A stretch of 50,034 bases of DNA from DASUKL01 sp036278755 (GTDB lineage Bacteria; Chloroflexota; Limnocylindria; Limnocylindrales; CSP1-4): contig DASUKL010000063.1 in NCBI GenBank assembly GCA_036278755.1, positions 1 to 50,034 of the forward strand, given 5' to 3'. Made by a program: the position numbers and the translations under genes. Shown piece by piece: positions 19,746-27,563 of this stretch (position 1 is its first letter; every line of letters starts with the position of its first letter). The notes beneath the pieces were generated by a model, which saw only the letters and a list, made by a program, of their open reading frames with translations, made no database searches and had not been told where the DNA came from.

Positions 19746-20443
19746 TGCCGCGCCGTGCTCCTAGGCCGTCAGGCCGAGCCTCGATCGGAGGCCTCGTGGG
19801 AGCTGGGGTCGTGTTGACCGTCCTGCTCATCGTCGTCCTGGGCGGCAGCGGTCGGGGTCCCACCACCGCGATCGGGCCCTCGGCCACGACGACGCCTGCT
19901 GCCAGCGCCCAGGCATCGGCTAGCAGCGAGGCCCCCTCATCGCCGGCGCCATCGCCTATGGCCACGGCCGCTCCGTCATCCGTCGCCCTGTCGGCCGCGG
20001 GCGGGACATGCACGGCGAGCCGATTCACCCTCGGGAAGGCCGTAAGCGGCTACGGGACCGGATCGGTCGGGACGATGGTCGTGTTCGTGACGCAGCCTCT
20101 GCGCAACACCGGGAGCAGCTGCACGTTGCAGCTGCCGACAGCCATCGGTGTCTCATCTGCCGCGGGTCCGTTACACGTCGTCGGCGTCGACGATGTCAGT
20201 CCGATCTCGTTCGACGTGTCCGCCGGACAGTCGGTCACGCTCCACCTGAGCGCCACCTGGTGGGTCGGGATCGATCCGGCAAGCGGCACACCGGAACCCA
20301 CACCTGCCTGCTCGGACCCGGTCGACCGACTGACCCGGGCCGAGATCCCGCTGGCGGTGGGAAGCATCGGACTCACGCTCGATCCCGGATGGCAGCGGGT
20401 CTGCACCTCGCCGCCAAGTGTGGGCTTGGGCCTCAGCCGTTGA
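19745..20443 (+). CDS. Membrane-anchored or secreted protein with DUF4232-like domain
   Basis: The 232-residue protein starts with a basic stretch (MPRRAPRPSGRAS) and one hydrophobic segment (IGGLVGAGVVLTVLLIVVLGG). A Ser/Ala/Pro/Thr-rich linker of about 50 residues follows, then an extracytoplasmic domain with four cysteines. That domain has TCTASRFTLG, LRNTGSSCTLQLPTAIGV and FDVSAGQSVTLHLSATWW, which resembles DUF4232-type beta domains of high-GC bacteria. The ATG shares one base with the stop of the sigma-like ORF; GTG 19742 is an alternative. In many genomes such proteins follow an ECF sigma gene. Function unknown. Confidence 0.65.
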   Translation: MPRRAPRPSGRASIGGLVGAGVVLTVLLIVVLGGSGRGPTTAIGPSATTTPAASAQASASSEAPSSPAPSPMATAAPSSVALSAAGGTCTASRFTLGKAVSGYGTGSVGTMVVFVTQPLRNTGSSCTLQLPTAIGVSSAAGPLHVVGVDDVSPISFDVSAGQSVTLHLSATWWVGIDPASGTPEPTPACSDPVDRLTRAEIPLAVGSIGLTLDPGWQRVCTSPPSVGLGLSR

Positions 20444-20519
20444 CCGATGGGGCGGGGCTGGGCCCGGCATCATCGCAGGACACGATGGGGTCCCGGCGGG
20501 CGTTCGACGCAGGCGGACG

Positions 20520-20564
20520 TAGAATCGGCTTCCTGCCCGGCCGTCGGCGCCGTCAGGCGCCGAC
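20520..20564 (+). promoter_or_regulatory. tal promoter -10 and leader hairpin
   Basis: TAGAAT (20520-20525) followed by CGG is the -10 candidate. Seventeen bases further the leader holds a perfect hairpin at 20543-20564: GTCGGCGCC, loop GTCA, GGCGCCGAC. It ends 30 bases before the tal ATG and has no T-tract, so it may stabilise or regulate the message. Confidence 0.5.
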
Positions 20565-20594
20565 CATCGTCGCCTCACCATGGAGTCGCTGCGC

Positions 20595-21293
20595 ATGAAG
20601 ATCTTCCTGGACACCGCCGAGATCGAAGAGATCCGCATCGCCGCCAGTTGGGGCGTCCTCGACGGGGTGACGACCAACCCGACCCTCTTCGCCAAGGTGG
20701 GCGGCTCCTACGACGAGGTACTGAAGCAGATCTGCCGCATCACCTCCGGCCCCGTGAGCGCCGAGGTCGTGGCCGAGGACGTCGACGGCATGGTCCGCGA
20801 GGGTCGCCGCTTCGCCAAGCTGGCGCCCAACATCGTGGTCAAGGTGCCCATGAGCGAGGAGGGCCTGTCGGCCATCGCCCGCCTGGCGGAGGAGGGCATC
20901 AAGACCAACTGCACGCTCATCTTCTCGGCCAACCAAGGCCTCCTTGCGGCCAAGGCCGGGGCCTCGCTCCTGTCGCCCTTCGTTGGGCGTATCGACGACA
21001 TCAACATGGACGGCATGGAGGTCGTGCGCGACCTCGTCAACATCGTCGAGATCCACGACATGGAGGCCGAGGTCCTGGCGGCCTCGATCCGCAGCCCCAA
21101 GCACATGACCGAGGCCGCCCTGGCCGGCTCGCACATCGCCACCGTGCCCTTCAAGATCCTCCAGCAGATGGTCCACCATCCGCTCACTGACAAGGGCATC
21201 GTCCAGTTCCGAGCCGACTGGGATGCGGCCCGCAAGGCATCCGACGGTAACGGGTCGAACAAGCGCGCGGCGCGGACCTCGGCCAAGGGCTGA
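20595..21293 (+). CDS. tal: Transaldolase (small TalC/FSA-type)
   Basis: The 232-residue protein is a short-form transaldolase of the fructose-6-phosphate aldolase-like subfamily. It starts MKIFLDTAEIEEIRIAASWG, has VTTNPTLFAK and the Schiff-base lysine in NIVVKVPMS, then TLIFSANQGLLAAKAGASLLSPFVGRIDD. The start is set at 20595, the canonical MKIFLDT start, with GGAG nine bases upstream. An ATG five codons earlier (20580) is in frame but has no such site. It completes the pentose phosphate set but is 13 kb from tkt-zwf-opcA-pgl. A basic tail (SNKRAARTSAKG) ends the protein. Confidence 0.95.
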   Translation: MKIFLDTAEIEEIRIAASWGVLDGVTTNPTLFAKVGGSYDEVLKQICRITSGPVSAEVVAEDVDGMVREGRRFAKLAPNIVVKVPMSEEGLSAIARLAEEGIKTNCTLIFSANQGLLAAKAGASLLSPFVGRIDDINMDGMEVVRDLVNIVEIHDMEAEVLAASIRSPKHMTEAALAGSHIATVPFKILQQMVHHPLTDKGIVQFRADWDAARKASDGNGSNKRAARTSAKG

Positions 21294-21312
21294 TCGGTCG
21301 CAGGGGGCCGTT

Positions 21313-21334
21313 CGGCCGCTGCTCACGGCGGCCG
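21313..21334 (+). terminator. Terminator-like hairpin after tal
   Basis: CGGCCGC (21313-21319), an 8-base loop and GCGGCCG (21328-21334) form a 7-bp stem twenty bases after the tal stop. There is no T-tract, as for every hairpin in this GC-rich window, so efficiency is uncertain. Confidence 0.35.
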
Positions 21335-21369
21335 TCAACTGGTGCGCCTCTGACGCTGGATTCGGCGTG

Positions 21370-21471
21370 CGTCCTCCGGCCGTGGCCATATCGGCAGCGG
21401 GCGGCGCGTTATGCCCGGACCTGGGGCTCGTCGTCCTCCGGCCGTGGCCATATCGGCAGCGGGCGGCGCGT
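21370..21471. repeat. Perfect 40-bp direct repeat pair
   Basis: Bases 21370-21409 recur exactly at 21432-21471, with 22 bases between. The unit begins CGTCCTCCGGCCGTGGCCAT and ends in GGCGGCGCGT. It contains a TGGCCATATCGG core, and GCGGATCCGTCCGATATCGG follows shortly after copy two. There are only two copies, so it is not an array. Confidence 0.9.
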
Positions 21472-21670
21472 ATGGCCGCGGATCCGTCCGATATCGGGGC
21501 GTCAGGGGCAGGCTTCGGCCTTGGTCCGTCAGTCGGCCAGGCATAAGCAGCCGCCAGTGGCGTCTTTGGCCAGCAGGTCGGATGACTGATGCGTGCTGGA
21601 CGCATCAGTCGCAACGAGGCCCAGGTCGACGGACGGCCGGGTCCCAGGTCAACCCCGGGCACCCGCGGCG

Positions 21671-21781
21671 GTCCGACGAAGACCCCGACTGACCAACGCC
21701 CCGACTGACCAACGCCCCCACTGACCAGGGCCGCGCTGACGAAGGCCCCGACTGACGAAGGCCCCGACTGACGAGGACCGC
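21671..21781. repeat. Minisatellite, seven 15-16 bp units
   Basis: Units based on GACTGACCAACGCCCC run at 21671, 21687, 21703, 21719, 21735 (15 bases), 21750 and 21766. The first units carry ACCAAC and the last ones ACGAAG. The array ends about 30 bases before the rho -35 box. It does not encode an obvious protein repeat. Confidence 0.85.
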
Positions 21782-21811
21782 GTGCGACGTCGAACGGACA
21801 ACCGCCGCGAC

Positions 21812-21839
21812 TTGACCCGCGCCGGGAGCGTGGTATGCT
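21812..21839 (+). promoter_or_regulatory. rho promoter
   Basis: TTGACC (21812-21817), a 16-base spacer and TATGCT (21834-21839) form a near-consensus housekeeping promoter. It predicts a leader of about 175 bases before the rho ATG, in keeping with autoregulation of rho through its leader in other bacteria. Confidence 0.65.
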
Positions 21840-22022
21840 CACGGCGATCCCCGCTCCCAACCCTGTGTCGCGGCCTGCTCGGTCGACGCTCGCGGGGCTC
21901 CCGTCGGCGCACCCGGCGGCCGGGGCATGGAGCGGTCAGCTGCGGATCGTGCCCGGTGTCCGGTAGGCGCTCGTTCGCCCGGCCCATCCCTCCCCACAGT
22001 CGAGGTCCTGCGCACCCCTCCC

Positions 22023-23282
22023 ATGAATATCAACGAACTCCAGAGCAAGAACCTGCGCGAGCTGGTCCAGATCGGCGGCGACCTGGACCTGGGCGACGCC
22101 ACCGATATGCGCCGGGAGGACCTCGTCGAACGGATCCTTCAGCGGCAGGTCGAGCGCAGCGGCCAGGTCTATGCGACCGGCATCCTCGACGTCGTCGATG
22201 ACGGCTACGGCTTCCTGCGGCGCCATGGGCTGATGCCCAGCCCGGAGGACATCTACGTCAGCTCCAGCCAGGTCCGCCGCTTCGGCCTGCGGGCCGGGGA
22301 TCGGGTCAGCGGAGTGACCCGGGCGCCCAAGGAGTCGGAGAAGTACTGGGGCCTCCTGCGGGTCGAGTCGGTCAACGGCGTGGATCCGGCGACCGCTCTG
22401 CGGCGGCCCCACTTCGACGCGCTGACCCCTATCCACCCCATCGAGCTGATCAATCTCGAGACGGACCCCAAGAACCTCTCCCAGCGCCTGGTGAACCTCG
22501 TCAACCCCATCGGCAAGGGCCAGCGGGCGCTCATCGTCAGTCCCCCGAAGGCCGGCAAGACCGTCCTCCTCAAGAACATCGCCAACGGCATCACCGCGAA
22601 CTACCCCGAGATCCTGCTCATGGTCGCCCTCATCGGCGAGCGGCCGGAGGAGGTCACGGACATGCGTCGCTCGGTCAAGGGCGAGGTCATCTCCTCGACC
22701 TTCGACGAGCCGACCGAGAACCACACCCACGTGGCCGAGATGGCTCTCGAGATCGCCAAGCGTCAGGTCGAGACCGGGCGCGACGTGGTCATCCTCCTCG
22801 ACTCGATCACCCGCCTGGCGCGAGCCTACAACCTGGCCCTCCCGCCCAGCGGCCGGACCCTCTCGGGCGGCATCGACCCCATCGCTCTCTACCCGCCCAA
22901 GCGCTTCTTCGGGGCCGCCCGCAAGCTGGAGGAGGGCGGCTCGCTGACGATCATCGGCACCTGCCTCGTCGACACCGGCAGCCGCATGGATGACGTCATC
23001 TACGAGGAGTTCAAGGGCACCGGCAACAGCGAGCTGATCCTGGATCGCAAGCTGGCCGAGAAGCGCATCTTCCCGGCCATCGACGTCCAGCGCTCGGGCA
23101 CCCGCCGCGAGGAGCTGCTGCTCGAGGAGCCCACCCTCAAGATGGTCTGGACGATGCGCCGGATGCTCTCCGCGGTGGGGACCAATGAGGGCATCGAGCT
23201 GCTCCTCAACCGCCTCGCCAAGAGCCAGTCGAACGCCGAGTTCCTGGCCGCCCTGATCAAGCAGGCCGCCGCCGACGCATAG
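22023..23282 (+). CDS. rho: Transcription termination factor Rho
   Basis: Rho is an RNA-dependent hexameric ATPase that ends transcription. The 419-residue protein starts MNINELQSKNLRELVQIGG, the RhoN helical domain. A cold-shock-like RNA-binding domain follows (ILDVVDDGYGFLR, DIYVSSSQVRRFGL), then the ATPase core with Walker A in SPPKAGKTVLL, ALIGERPEEVTDM, VVILLDSITRLARAYN and the Q/R-loop segment KRFFGAARKLEEGGSLTI. The compact N-terminus lacks the long basic insert of many actinobacterial Rho proteins. The frame is open upstream, but the family start is this ATG. Confidence 0.97.
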   Translation: MNINELQSKNLRELVQIGGDLDLGDATDMRREDLVERILQRQVERSGQVYATGILDVVDDGYGFLRRHGLMPSPEDIYVSSSQVRRFGLRAGDRVSGVTRAPKESEKYWGLLRVESVNGVDPATALRRPHFDALTPIHPIELINLETDPKNLSQRLVNLVNPIGKGQRALIVSPPKAGKTVLLKNIANGITANYPEILLMVALIGERPEEVTDMRRSVKGEVISSTFDEPTENHTHVAEMALEIAKRQVETGRDVVILLDSITRLARAYNLALPPSGRTLSGGIDPIALYPPKRFFGAARKLEEGGSLTIIGTCLVDTGSRMDDVIYEEFKGTGNSELILDRKLAEKRIFPAIDVQRSGTRREELLLEEPTLKMVWTMRRMLSAVGTNEGIELLLNRLAKSQSNAEFLAALIKQAAADA

Positions 23283-23298
23283 TCGGGCCGCGCCCGAC
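23282..23298 (+). terminator. Terminator-like hairpin at rho stop
   Basis: GTCGGGC, loop CGC, GCCCGAC, starting within the rho stop codon. A second small hairpin (CACCGC, GAG, GCGGTG) lies at 23326-23340. Neither has a T-tract. Confidence 0.4.
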
Positions 23299-23343
23299 GC
23301 GTAGGCGCCCGGTGCGACCGCGCGCCACCGCGAGGCGGTGCGG

Positions 23344-23454
23344 TTGACGCTCCGGGATCGCCTCTGGTACCGTCGGTAGCCGTCAGTACCCCCGGCGGTG
23401 GGACCGCCCTGCGATGCAGGGTCCGGGCCGGGGCCAGCGGCGATGTGAGGCCCC
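23344..23454 (+). promoter_or_regulatory. Promoter and structured leader of the LysM/M23 gene
   Basis: TTGACG (23344-23349), 18 bases, TACCGT (23368-23373) form the promoter. The leader then folds into three successive perfect hairpins: GGCGGT/ACCGCC at 23394-23408, CCCTGC/GCAGGG at 23407-23421, and GGGGCC/GGCCCC at 23430-23454. About 85 unstructured bases follow before the start codon. Cell-wall hydrolase genes are often controlled by leader RNAs. I could not match the conserved core of the c-di-AMP riboswitch. Confidence 0.4.
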
Positions 23455-23538
23455 CAGCTCCATACCGCTCTTCCGGGCGATCGCGTCCCTGCGAGCCCCT
23501 CGTGCCCCAGCTCCGCCCGGAACCCTCAGGAGACCGTA

Positions 23539-25005
23539 TTGCAGCATGCGACGGCCCGCCTGCGCCGTGTCGTCGCACGGACCGCGGAAGGCCTGCACCG
23601 GGCGTCGGCCCGAACCCTGGCGCCCCTCGCCGCGCTGACCTCGCTCACGCGTCGGCGTCCCGGACCTACGCGGACGGACCTCCTATCCGAGACCTGGTCG
23701 CAGCGCCACTACCATCCCCGCCGCATGGCCCGACGCATGGGTCCGGGGCGGCTCGGCGGCACTCCCGGTCCGGACATCGGACGCGCCCTTGGCCCCCTGG
23801 ACACCGTCGGGCGGGTCGTTCGGCCGGTGGCCCTGCTGGGGGTCCTCATCGTCGTCGTCGCCACGGCCGTGACCTGGCCCGGCGTGGCGGCCGTGGGTCG
23901 GACCGTCGACCCCGGTCCGTCGGCCGCTCCGCACATCGCCGTCCTGCGCGGCGGCCTGGTCGGCCTGGGGGAGTCGAACAGGAGCGAACCCCGTCCGGCG
24001 GCTGTGGCCGGGACCATCCCCAGCGCGAGCGTCTCGACCGGCATCGCGGCCGGGAGCGGGGCCAGCACCAGCGTCGGCGGCACATCGTTCCTCGGAGCTG
24101 ATGCGGCCACCGTGGCCCTCGCCGTGGCCCAGACCTCGGACGGGGTCCTGATCCGGGATCCGGTCGCGGCCATGGGCAAGCTCTATCCGGCCCGCCTGAT
24201 GACCGGGCCGTACGGCCCGGACGGTGAGCTGCGGCCGGCCGCGCCGCTGATCATGGCCAGCTATACGGTCAGGGCCGGCGACACCCTCTACACCATCGCC
24301 GCGAAGTACGGGCTCCAGTTCGGCAGCCTGTGGTGGGCCAACAAGCTGACCGACCCGCGCACCCTGCACGTGGGGCAGGTCCTGCGCATCCCTCCGGTCG
24401 ATGGCGTGGTCTACAAGATCAAGAAGGGCGACACGGTCGAGTCGATCGCGGCCGACTACCACGTCACCGTCGACGACATCGTCGAGTTCAACGCCCTCAC
24501 CACCGACGCCCCGCCGGCCGGTGAGGAGATCATGATCCCCGACGCCTCGGGTCCGCCCCTGCCCAAGCCGGCGACGCCCAAGCCCATCGCCGGCACCAGC
24601 AGCTCGTCGCTGGGCACGACGGCCTACCACGGCAAGTGGGTCTGGCCCGTGCCCGGGGGCCGGATCAGCCAGTACTTCCACGCCAGCCATCCGGCCCTCG
24701 ATATCGCCGCCCCCATGGGCACCCGGGTCCTCGCCGCGGCCCCCGGCAAGGTGATCTATGCCGGCTGGGGCAACAACGGCGGCGGCTACCAGGTCTGGAT
24801 CAGCCACGGCGGCAACCTCTACACGACCTACAACCATATGGAGCTCGTCTCGGTCCGGGTCGGCCAAGTGGTCAAGGCCGGGCAGCAGGTGGGGCGGGTC
24901 GGGATGACCGGCTGGGCGACCGGGCCGCACTGCCACTTCGAGGTCTGGATCGGCAAGGTCTGGCACGGCGGGTACCGGGTCAATCCGCTGAACTACATCG
25001 GCTGA
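23539..25005 (+). CDS. LysM and M23 peptidoglycan endopeptidase
   Basis: The 488-residue protein probably cuts peptidoglycan cross-links outside the membrane. It has a long basic N-terminal region (1-95), one membrane span (97-114), an Ala/Ser/Gly-rich linker, and two LysM domains (242-285, YTVRAGDTLYTIAAKYGLQ; 291-334, YKIKKGDTVESIAADYHVT). A proline-rich spacer leads to an M23 domain with zinc ligands His384 and Asp388 (HPALD) and the HxH at 464-466 (GPHCHFEVW). All catalytic residues are present. It starts at TTG 23539 with AGGAG six bases upstream. It ends 26 bases before obgE. Confidence 0.92.
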   Translation: MQHATARLRRVVARTAEGLHRASARTLAPLAALTSLTRRRPGPTRTDLLSETWSQRHYHPRRMARRMGPGRLGGTPGPDIGRALGPLDTVGRVVRPVALLGVLIVVVATAVTWPGVAAVGRTVDPGPSAAPHIAVLRGGLVGLGESNRSEPRPAAVAGTIPSASVSTGIAAGSGASTSVGGTSFLGADAATVALAVAQTSDGVLIRDPVAAMGKLYPARLMTGPYGPDGELRPAAPLIMASYTVRAGDTLYTIAAKYGLQFGSLWWANKLTDPRTLHVGQVLRIPPVDGVVYKIKKGDTVESIAADYHVTVDDIVEFNALTTDAPPAGEEIMIPDASGPPLPKPATPKPIAGTSSSSLGTTAYHGKWVWPVPGGRISQYFHASHPALDIAAPMGTRVLAAAPGKVIYAGWGNNGGGYQVWISHGGNLYTTYNHMELVSVRVGQVVKAGQQVGRVGMTGWATGPHCHFEVWIGKVWHGGYRVNPLNYIG

Positions 25006-25018
25006 GGGCGGCTGCTGC

Positions 25019-25031
25019 TAGCATCCGGTCG
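25019..25031 (+). promoter_or_regulatory. Leaderless-type promoter of obgE
   Basis: TGCTAGCAT is an extended -10 (TGC plus TAGCAT at 25019-25024). Seven bases (CCGGTCG) later comes the obgE ATG, so transcription would start at or one base before the A. It lies within the 26-base gap after the M23 gene. Confidence 0.55.
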
Positions 25032-26327
25032 ATGTTCCTCGACCGCACCAGGATCCACGTCCGGGCGGGCGACGGGGGCGACGGTGTGGCCTCGTTCCGC
25101 CGTGAGGCCCACGTCCCGCGGGGCGGTCCCGACGGCGGGGACGGTGGCCGCGGCGGGTCCGTCTACCTGCGCGTCGAGCCGGGTCAGACCACCCTGGCCG
25201 ACTTCCGCTTCCATCATCACTTCGGGGCCGGCAACGGCGGGTCGGGGGCCGGTTCCCGGCGCCACGGCCGGGCCGGCGCGGACCTCGAGCTGGCCGTCCC
25301 GCCCGGCACGGGCGTGCTCGTGGAGGAGGCCCTGATCGCTGACCTGGTGGCCGGCGGGCAGCGCGTGCTGGTGGCCCGGGGCGGACGCGGCGGCCTGGGC
25401 AACGTCCACTTCGCGACGGCCACGCACCGCACCCCGCGCCATGCCCAGAAGGGCGAGCCCGGCGAGGAGCGCTGGCTGACCCTGGAGCTGCGGCTGATCG
25501 CCGACGTGGGCCTGGTCGGCCTGCCGAACGCCGGCAAGTCGACGCTCCTGGAGGCCCTCACGGCGGCCCACCCGAAGATCGCCCCCTATCCCTTCACGAC
25601 CCTCGAGCCGAACCTCGGCGTCCTGGACCTGACGGCCGTCGAGCCGGACGACGAGCGACGGCCCACCATCGCCGACGTGCCCGGCCTCATCGAGGGGGCC
25701 AGCGGCGGGGCCGGCCTGGGCCATGCCTTCCTCCGCCACATCGAGCGGACCCGCCTGCTGGGCCACGTCGTGGACCTCAGCGCAGCGGACCCGGAGCGCG
25801 ACTTCCAGGTCATCCGCGAGGAGCTCCGGCTCCACGACCCAGGCCTCCTCGAGCGGCCTTGCCTGATCATCGCCAACAAGCTCGACCTGCCCGCGGCAGC
25901 CGAGGCCCTGGGCGCCTTCGCCGCGGCCCGGGCCAGGGATGGCCTGCCCCTGGTCGCCGTCTCGGCTACCCAAGGCGAGGGCCTGCCCGCCCTGCTGGCG
26001 GCCATCGCTGCGTGCCTGCCGGACGCCGCGGCCCTGGCCCATCCGCCTGAGGAGGCGGCCGGGGTCGTCGTCCACCGCCCCGAGGCCGCCGACCGCGGCT
26101 TCGCCGTCGAGCGCGAGACCGACGGGGCCTACCGCGTCCGTGGCCGGCGCATCGAGCGCCTCGTGGCCCAGACCGACTTCGAGAACGAGGAGTCCGCGGT
26201 GCGGTTCCAGCGCGACCTGGAGCGATCGGGCATCGACCGGGCCCTGCGGCGGGCCGGCGTGACGGCCGGCGACGCCGTGCGCATCGGCCCGCGCGAGCTG
26301 GTCTGGGATCCCGAGGGCTGGGGATGA
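25032..26327 (+). CDS. obgE: GTPase ObgE
   Basis: Obg is a ribosome-associated GTPase needed for large-subunit maturation and stress control. The 431 residues start with the glycine-rich Obg domain (FLDRTRIHVRAGDGGDGVASFRRE; GPDGGDGGRGGSV). The GTPase domain follows with G1 GLPNAGKS (163-170), FTT at 188-190, DVPG (215-218) and NKLD. The protein ends with an OCT domain (FAVERETDGAYRVRGRRIERLVAQTDF) as in Gram-positive Obg. The start is the ATG 7 bases after the -10 box; frames further upstream are M23 sequence. It overlaps nadD by ATGA. Confidence 0.97.
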   Translation: MFLDRTRIHVRAGDGGDGVASFRREAHVPRGGPDGGDGGRGGSVYLRVEPGQTTLADFRFHHHFGAGNGGSGAGSRRHGRAGADLELAVPPGTGVLVEEALIADLVAGGQRVLVARGGRGGLGNVHFATATHRTPRHAQKGEPGEERWLTLELRLIADVGLVGLPNAGKSTLLEALTAAHPKIAPYPFTTLEPNLGVLDLTAVEPDDERRPTIADVPGLIEGASGGAGLGHAFLRHIERTRLLGHVVDLSAADPERDFQVIREELRLHDPGLLERPCLIIANKLDLPAAAEALGAFAAARARDGLPLVAVSATQGEGLPALLAAIAACLPDAAALAHPPEEAAGVVVHRPEAADRGFAVERETDGAYRVRGRRIERLVAQTDFENEESAVRFQRDLERSGIDRALRRAGVTAGDAVRIGPRELVWDPEGWG

Positions 26328-27013
26328 CGAGGGATCTGACGGCCGGGCCGCCGACGGAGGGCGCCTGGGGACTCCTGGGTGGCACGTTCGATCCCATCCA
26401 CTATGCTCACCTGGCCATCGCCGAGTGGGTCCGCGAGACATTGGGCCTGGCCGGCGTCCTCTTCGTGCCCGCGGCCCGGCCGCCGCACAAGCTGGGCCGG
26501 CCCATCAGCCCGGCCACCGACCGGGCAGCCATGGTCGTCGCGGCCATCGCCGACAACCCGGCCTTCCGCCTCTCTCGCCTCGAGCTGGAACGGCCCGGGG
26601 TGAGCTACACGGTCGACACCGTGGAGGCCGTCCTCGCCGCGCCGCCCCAGCCCTGGCAGGCCGACCGCGGGCTGATCATCATCATCTCGGCCGAAGCCGC
26701 GGCGGGACTCCCCACCTGGCACGAGCCGCTCCGCCTCCTGCGCCTCAGCCGGCTGGCCATCGTGCCGCGCCATGGCTACGTCATGCCCGATGCGGCCTGG
26801 CTGGGACGACACGTGCCCGGTCTGGAGGAGCGGGTCCTGCGCCTCGACGGGCCGGACCTCGGCCACTCCGCCTCGCTCATCCGCCAGCTGGTGGGCGAAG
26901 GCCGCAGCATCCGCTATCTCGTCCCGCCCGCTGTCGAGGCCTACGTCCGTGAGCACGCCCTGTACCGCGCCGTGACCGCGCCCGCTCCGGCCACGGTCGG
27001 GGGTCGCCGATGA
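26324..27013 (+). CDS. nadD: Nicotinate-nucleotide adenylyltransferase
   Basis: NadD adenylates nicotinate mononucleotide in NAD synthesis. The 229 residues show GLLGGTFDPIHYAHLAIA (nucleotidyl-transferase HxGH-like motif as HYAH), VPAARPPHK, SYTVDTV, GLPTWHEP and the C-terminal HSASLIRQLVGEGRSIRYLVP (ISxxxIR variant). The usual IxGAD segment before LPxW reads IIIISAEAAAGLPTW, with Ser-Ala-Glu in place of Gly-Ala-Asp. The gene is coupled to obgE and rsfS through ATGA overlaps, a widespread gene order. Confidence 0.95.
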   Translation: MTRDLTAGPPTEGAWGLLGGTFDPIHYAHLAIAEWVRETLGLAGVLFVPAARPPHKLGRPISPATDRAAMVVAAIADNPAFRLSRLELERPGVSYTVDTVEAVLAAPPQPWQADRGLIIIISAEAAAGLPTWHEPLRLLRLSRLAIVPRHGYVMPDAAWLGRHVPGLEERVLRLDGPDLGHSASLIRQLVGEGRSIRYLVPPAVEAYVREHALYRAVTAPAPATVGGRR

Positions 27014-27441
27014 GCGCTCCCCAGCGCGTCCCGGGACGGCGCCCTGGCCTGCCCGCCCGCGAGACCCGCGCGGAGGGCGCGGCCGGCCAGAGCGGGCCGA
27101 GCGCCCTGGAGCTGGGCCGCCGCATCGTCGAGCTGGCGGCGGATAAGAAGGCCGCCGACATCGTCCTCATCGCCATCGCCGAACTGACCACGGTGGCCGA
27201 CTACCTGGTCATCTGCTCGGGCGGCTCGGAGCGACAGCTCGGGGCCATCGCCGACGGCATCGTGGACGGCCTGCGCGAGGAGGGGGTTCGGCCCCTGGGC
27301 CGGGAAGGCACGTCGGGCGCCCATTGGGTCCTGCTCGACTTCGGCGCCGTGGTCGTCCACGTCTTCGCCCCGCCCGAACGCGACTTCTATCAGCTCGAGC
27401 GCCTGTGGGCCGACGCGCCCACCGTCCTGCGGGTGCAGTAG
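27010..27441 (+). CDS. rsfS: Ribosomal silencing factor RsfS
   Basis: RsfS binds ribosomal protein L14 and blocks subunit joining when nutrients are short. The 143-residue protein has a non-conserved head of about 30 residues, then the RsfS fold: ALELGRRIVELAADKKAADIVLI, TTVADYLVICSGGSERQLGAIADGI, GTSGAHWVLLDFGAVVVHVF and RDFYQLERLWADAP. All family blocks are present. It is the last gene of the obgE-nadD-rsfS unit. Confidence 0.96.
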   Translation: MSAPQRVPGRRPGLPARETRAEGAAGQSGPSALELGRRIVELAADKKAADIVLIAIAELTTVADYLVICSGGSERQLGAIADGIVDGLREEGVRPLGREGTSGAHWVLLDFGAVVVHVFAPPERDFYQLERLWADAPTVLRVQ

Positions 27442-27563
27442 CCGGCCCTCGGTACCTCCGCCACCCGTACCTCCGGGTCATAGGGTCGGCCGCCCCCGCC
27501 TGCCAGCCTCTTGGGGCGGTGGTTGGCCGTTCCAGCCGAAGGCAGGTGAGGCGCCTCGAACCG

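Larger units (their letters stand above)
21294..22022. other. Repeat-rich spacer and long rho leader
   Basis: About 730 bases lie between tal and rho without a convincing gene. In order they hold a hairpin after tal, a 40-bp direct repeat, a plain stretch with TTGGCCAG (21564-21571), a 16-bp tandem array, the rho promoter and a leader of about 175 bases. Confidence 0.6.

Noticed and set aside
21370..21781. CRISPR array upstream of rho
   Set aside because: The 40-bp unit occurs only twice, the other repeats are a contiguous 16-bp tandem without spacers, and no cas gene is present.
23374..23538. c-di-AMP (ydaO/yuaA) riboswitch upstream of the M23 gene
   Set aside because: The location fits, but I could not find the conserved core (a GGGGA block and a CGUCAGCUAACC-like segment); only CGTCAGTACCC is present.
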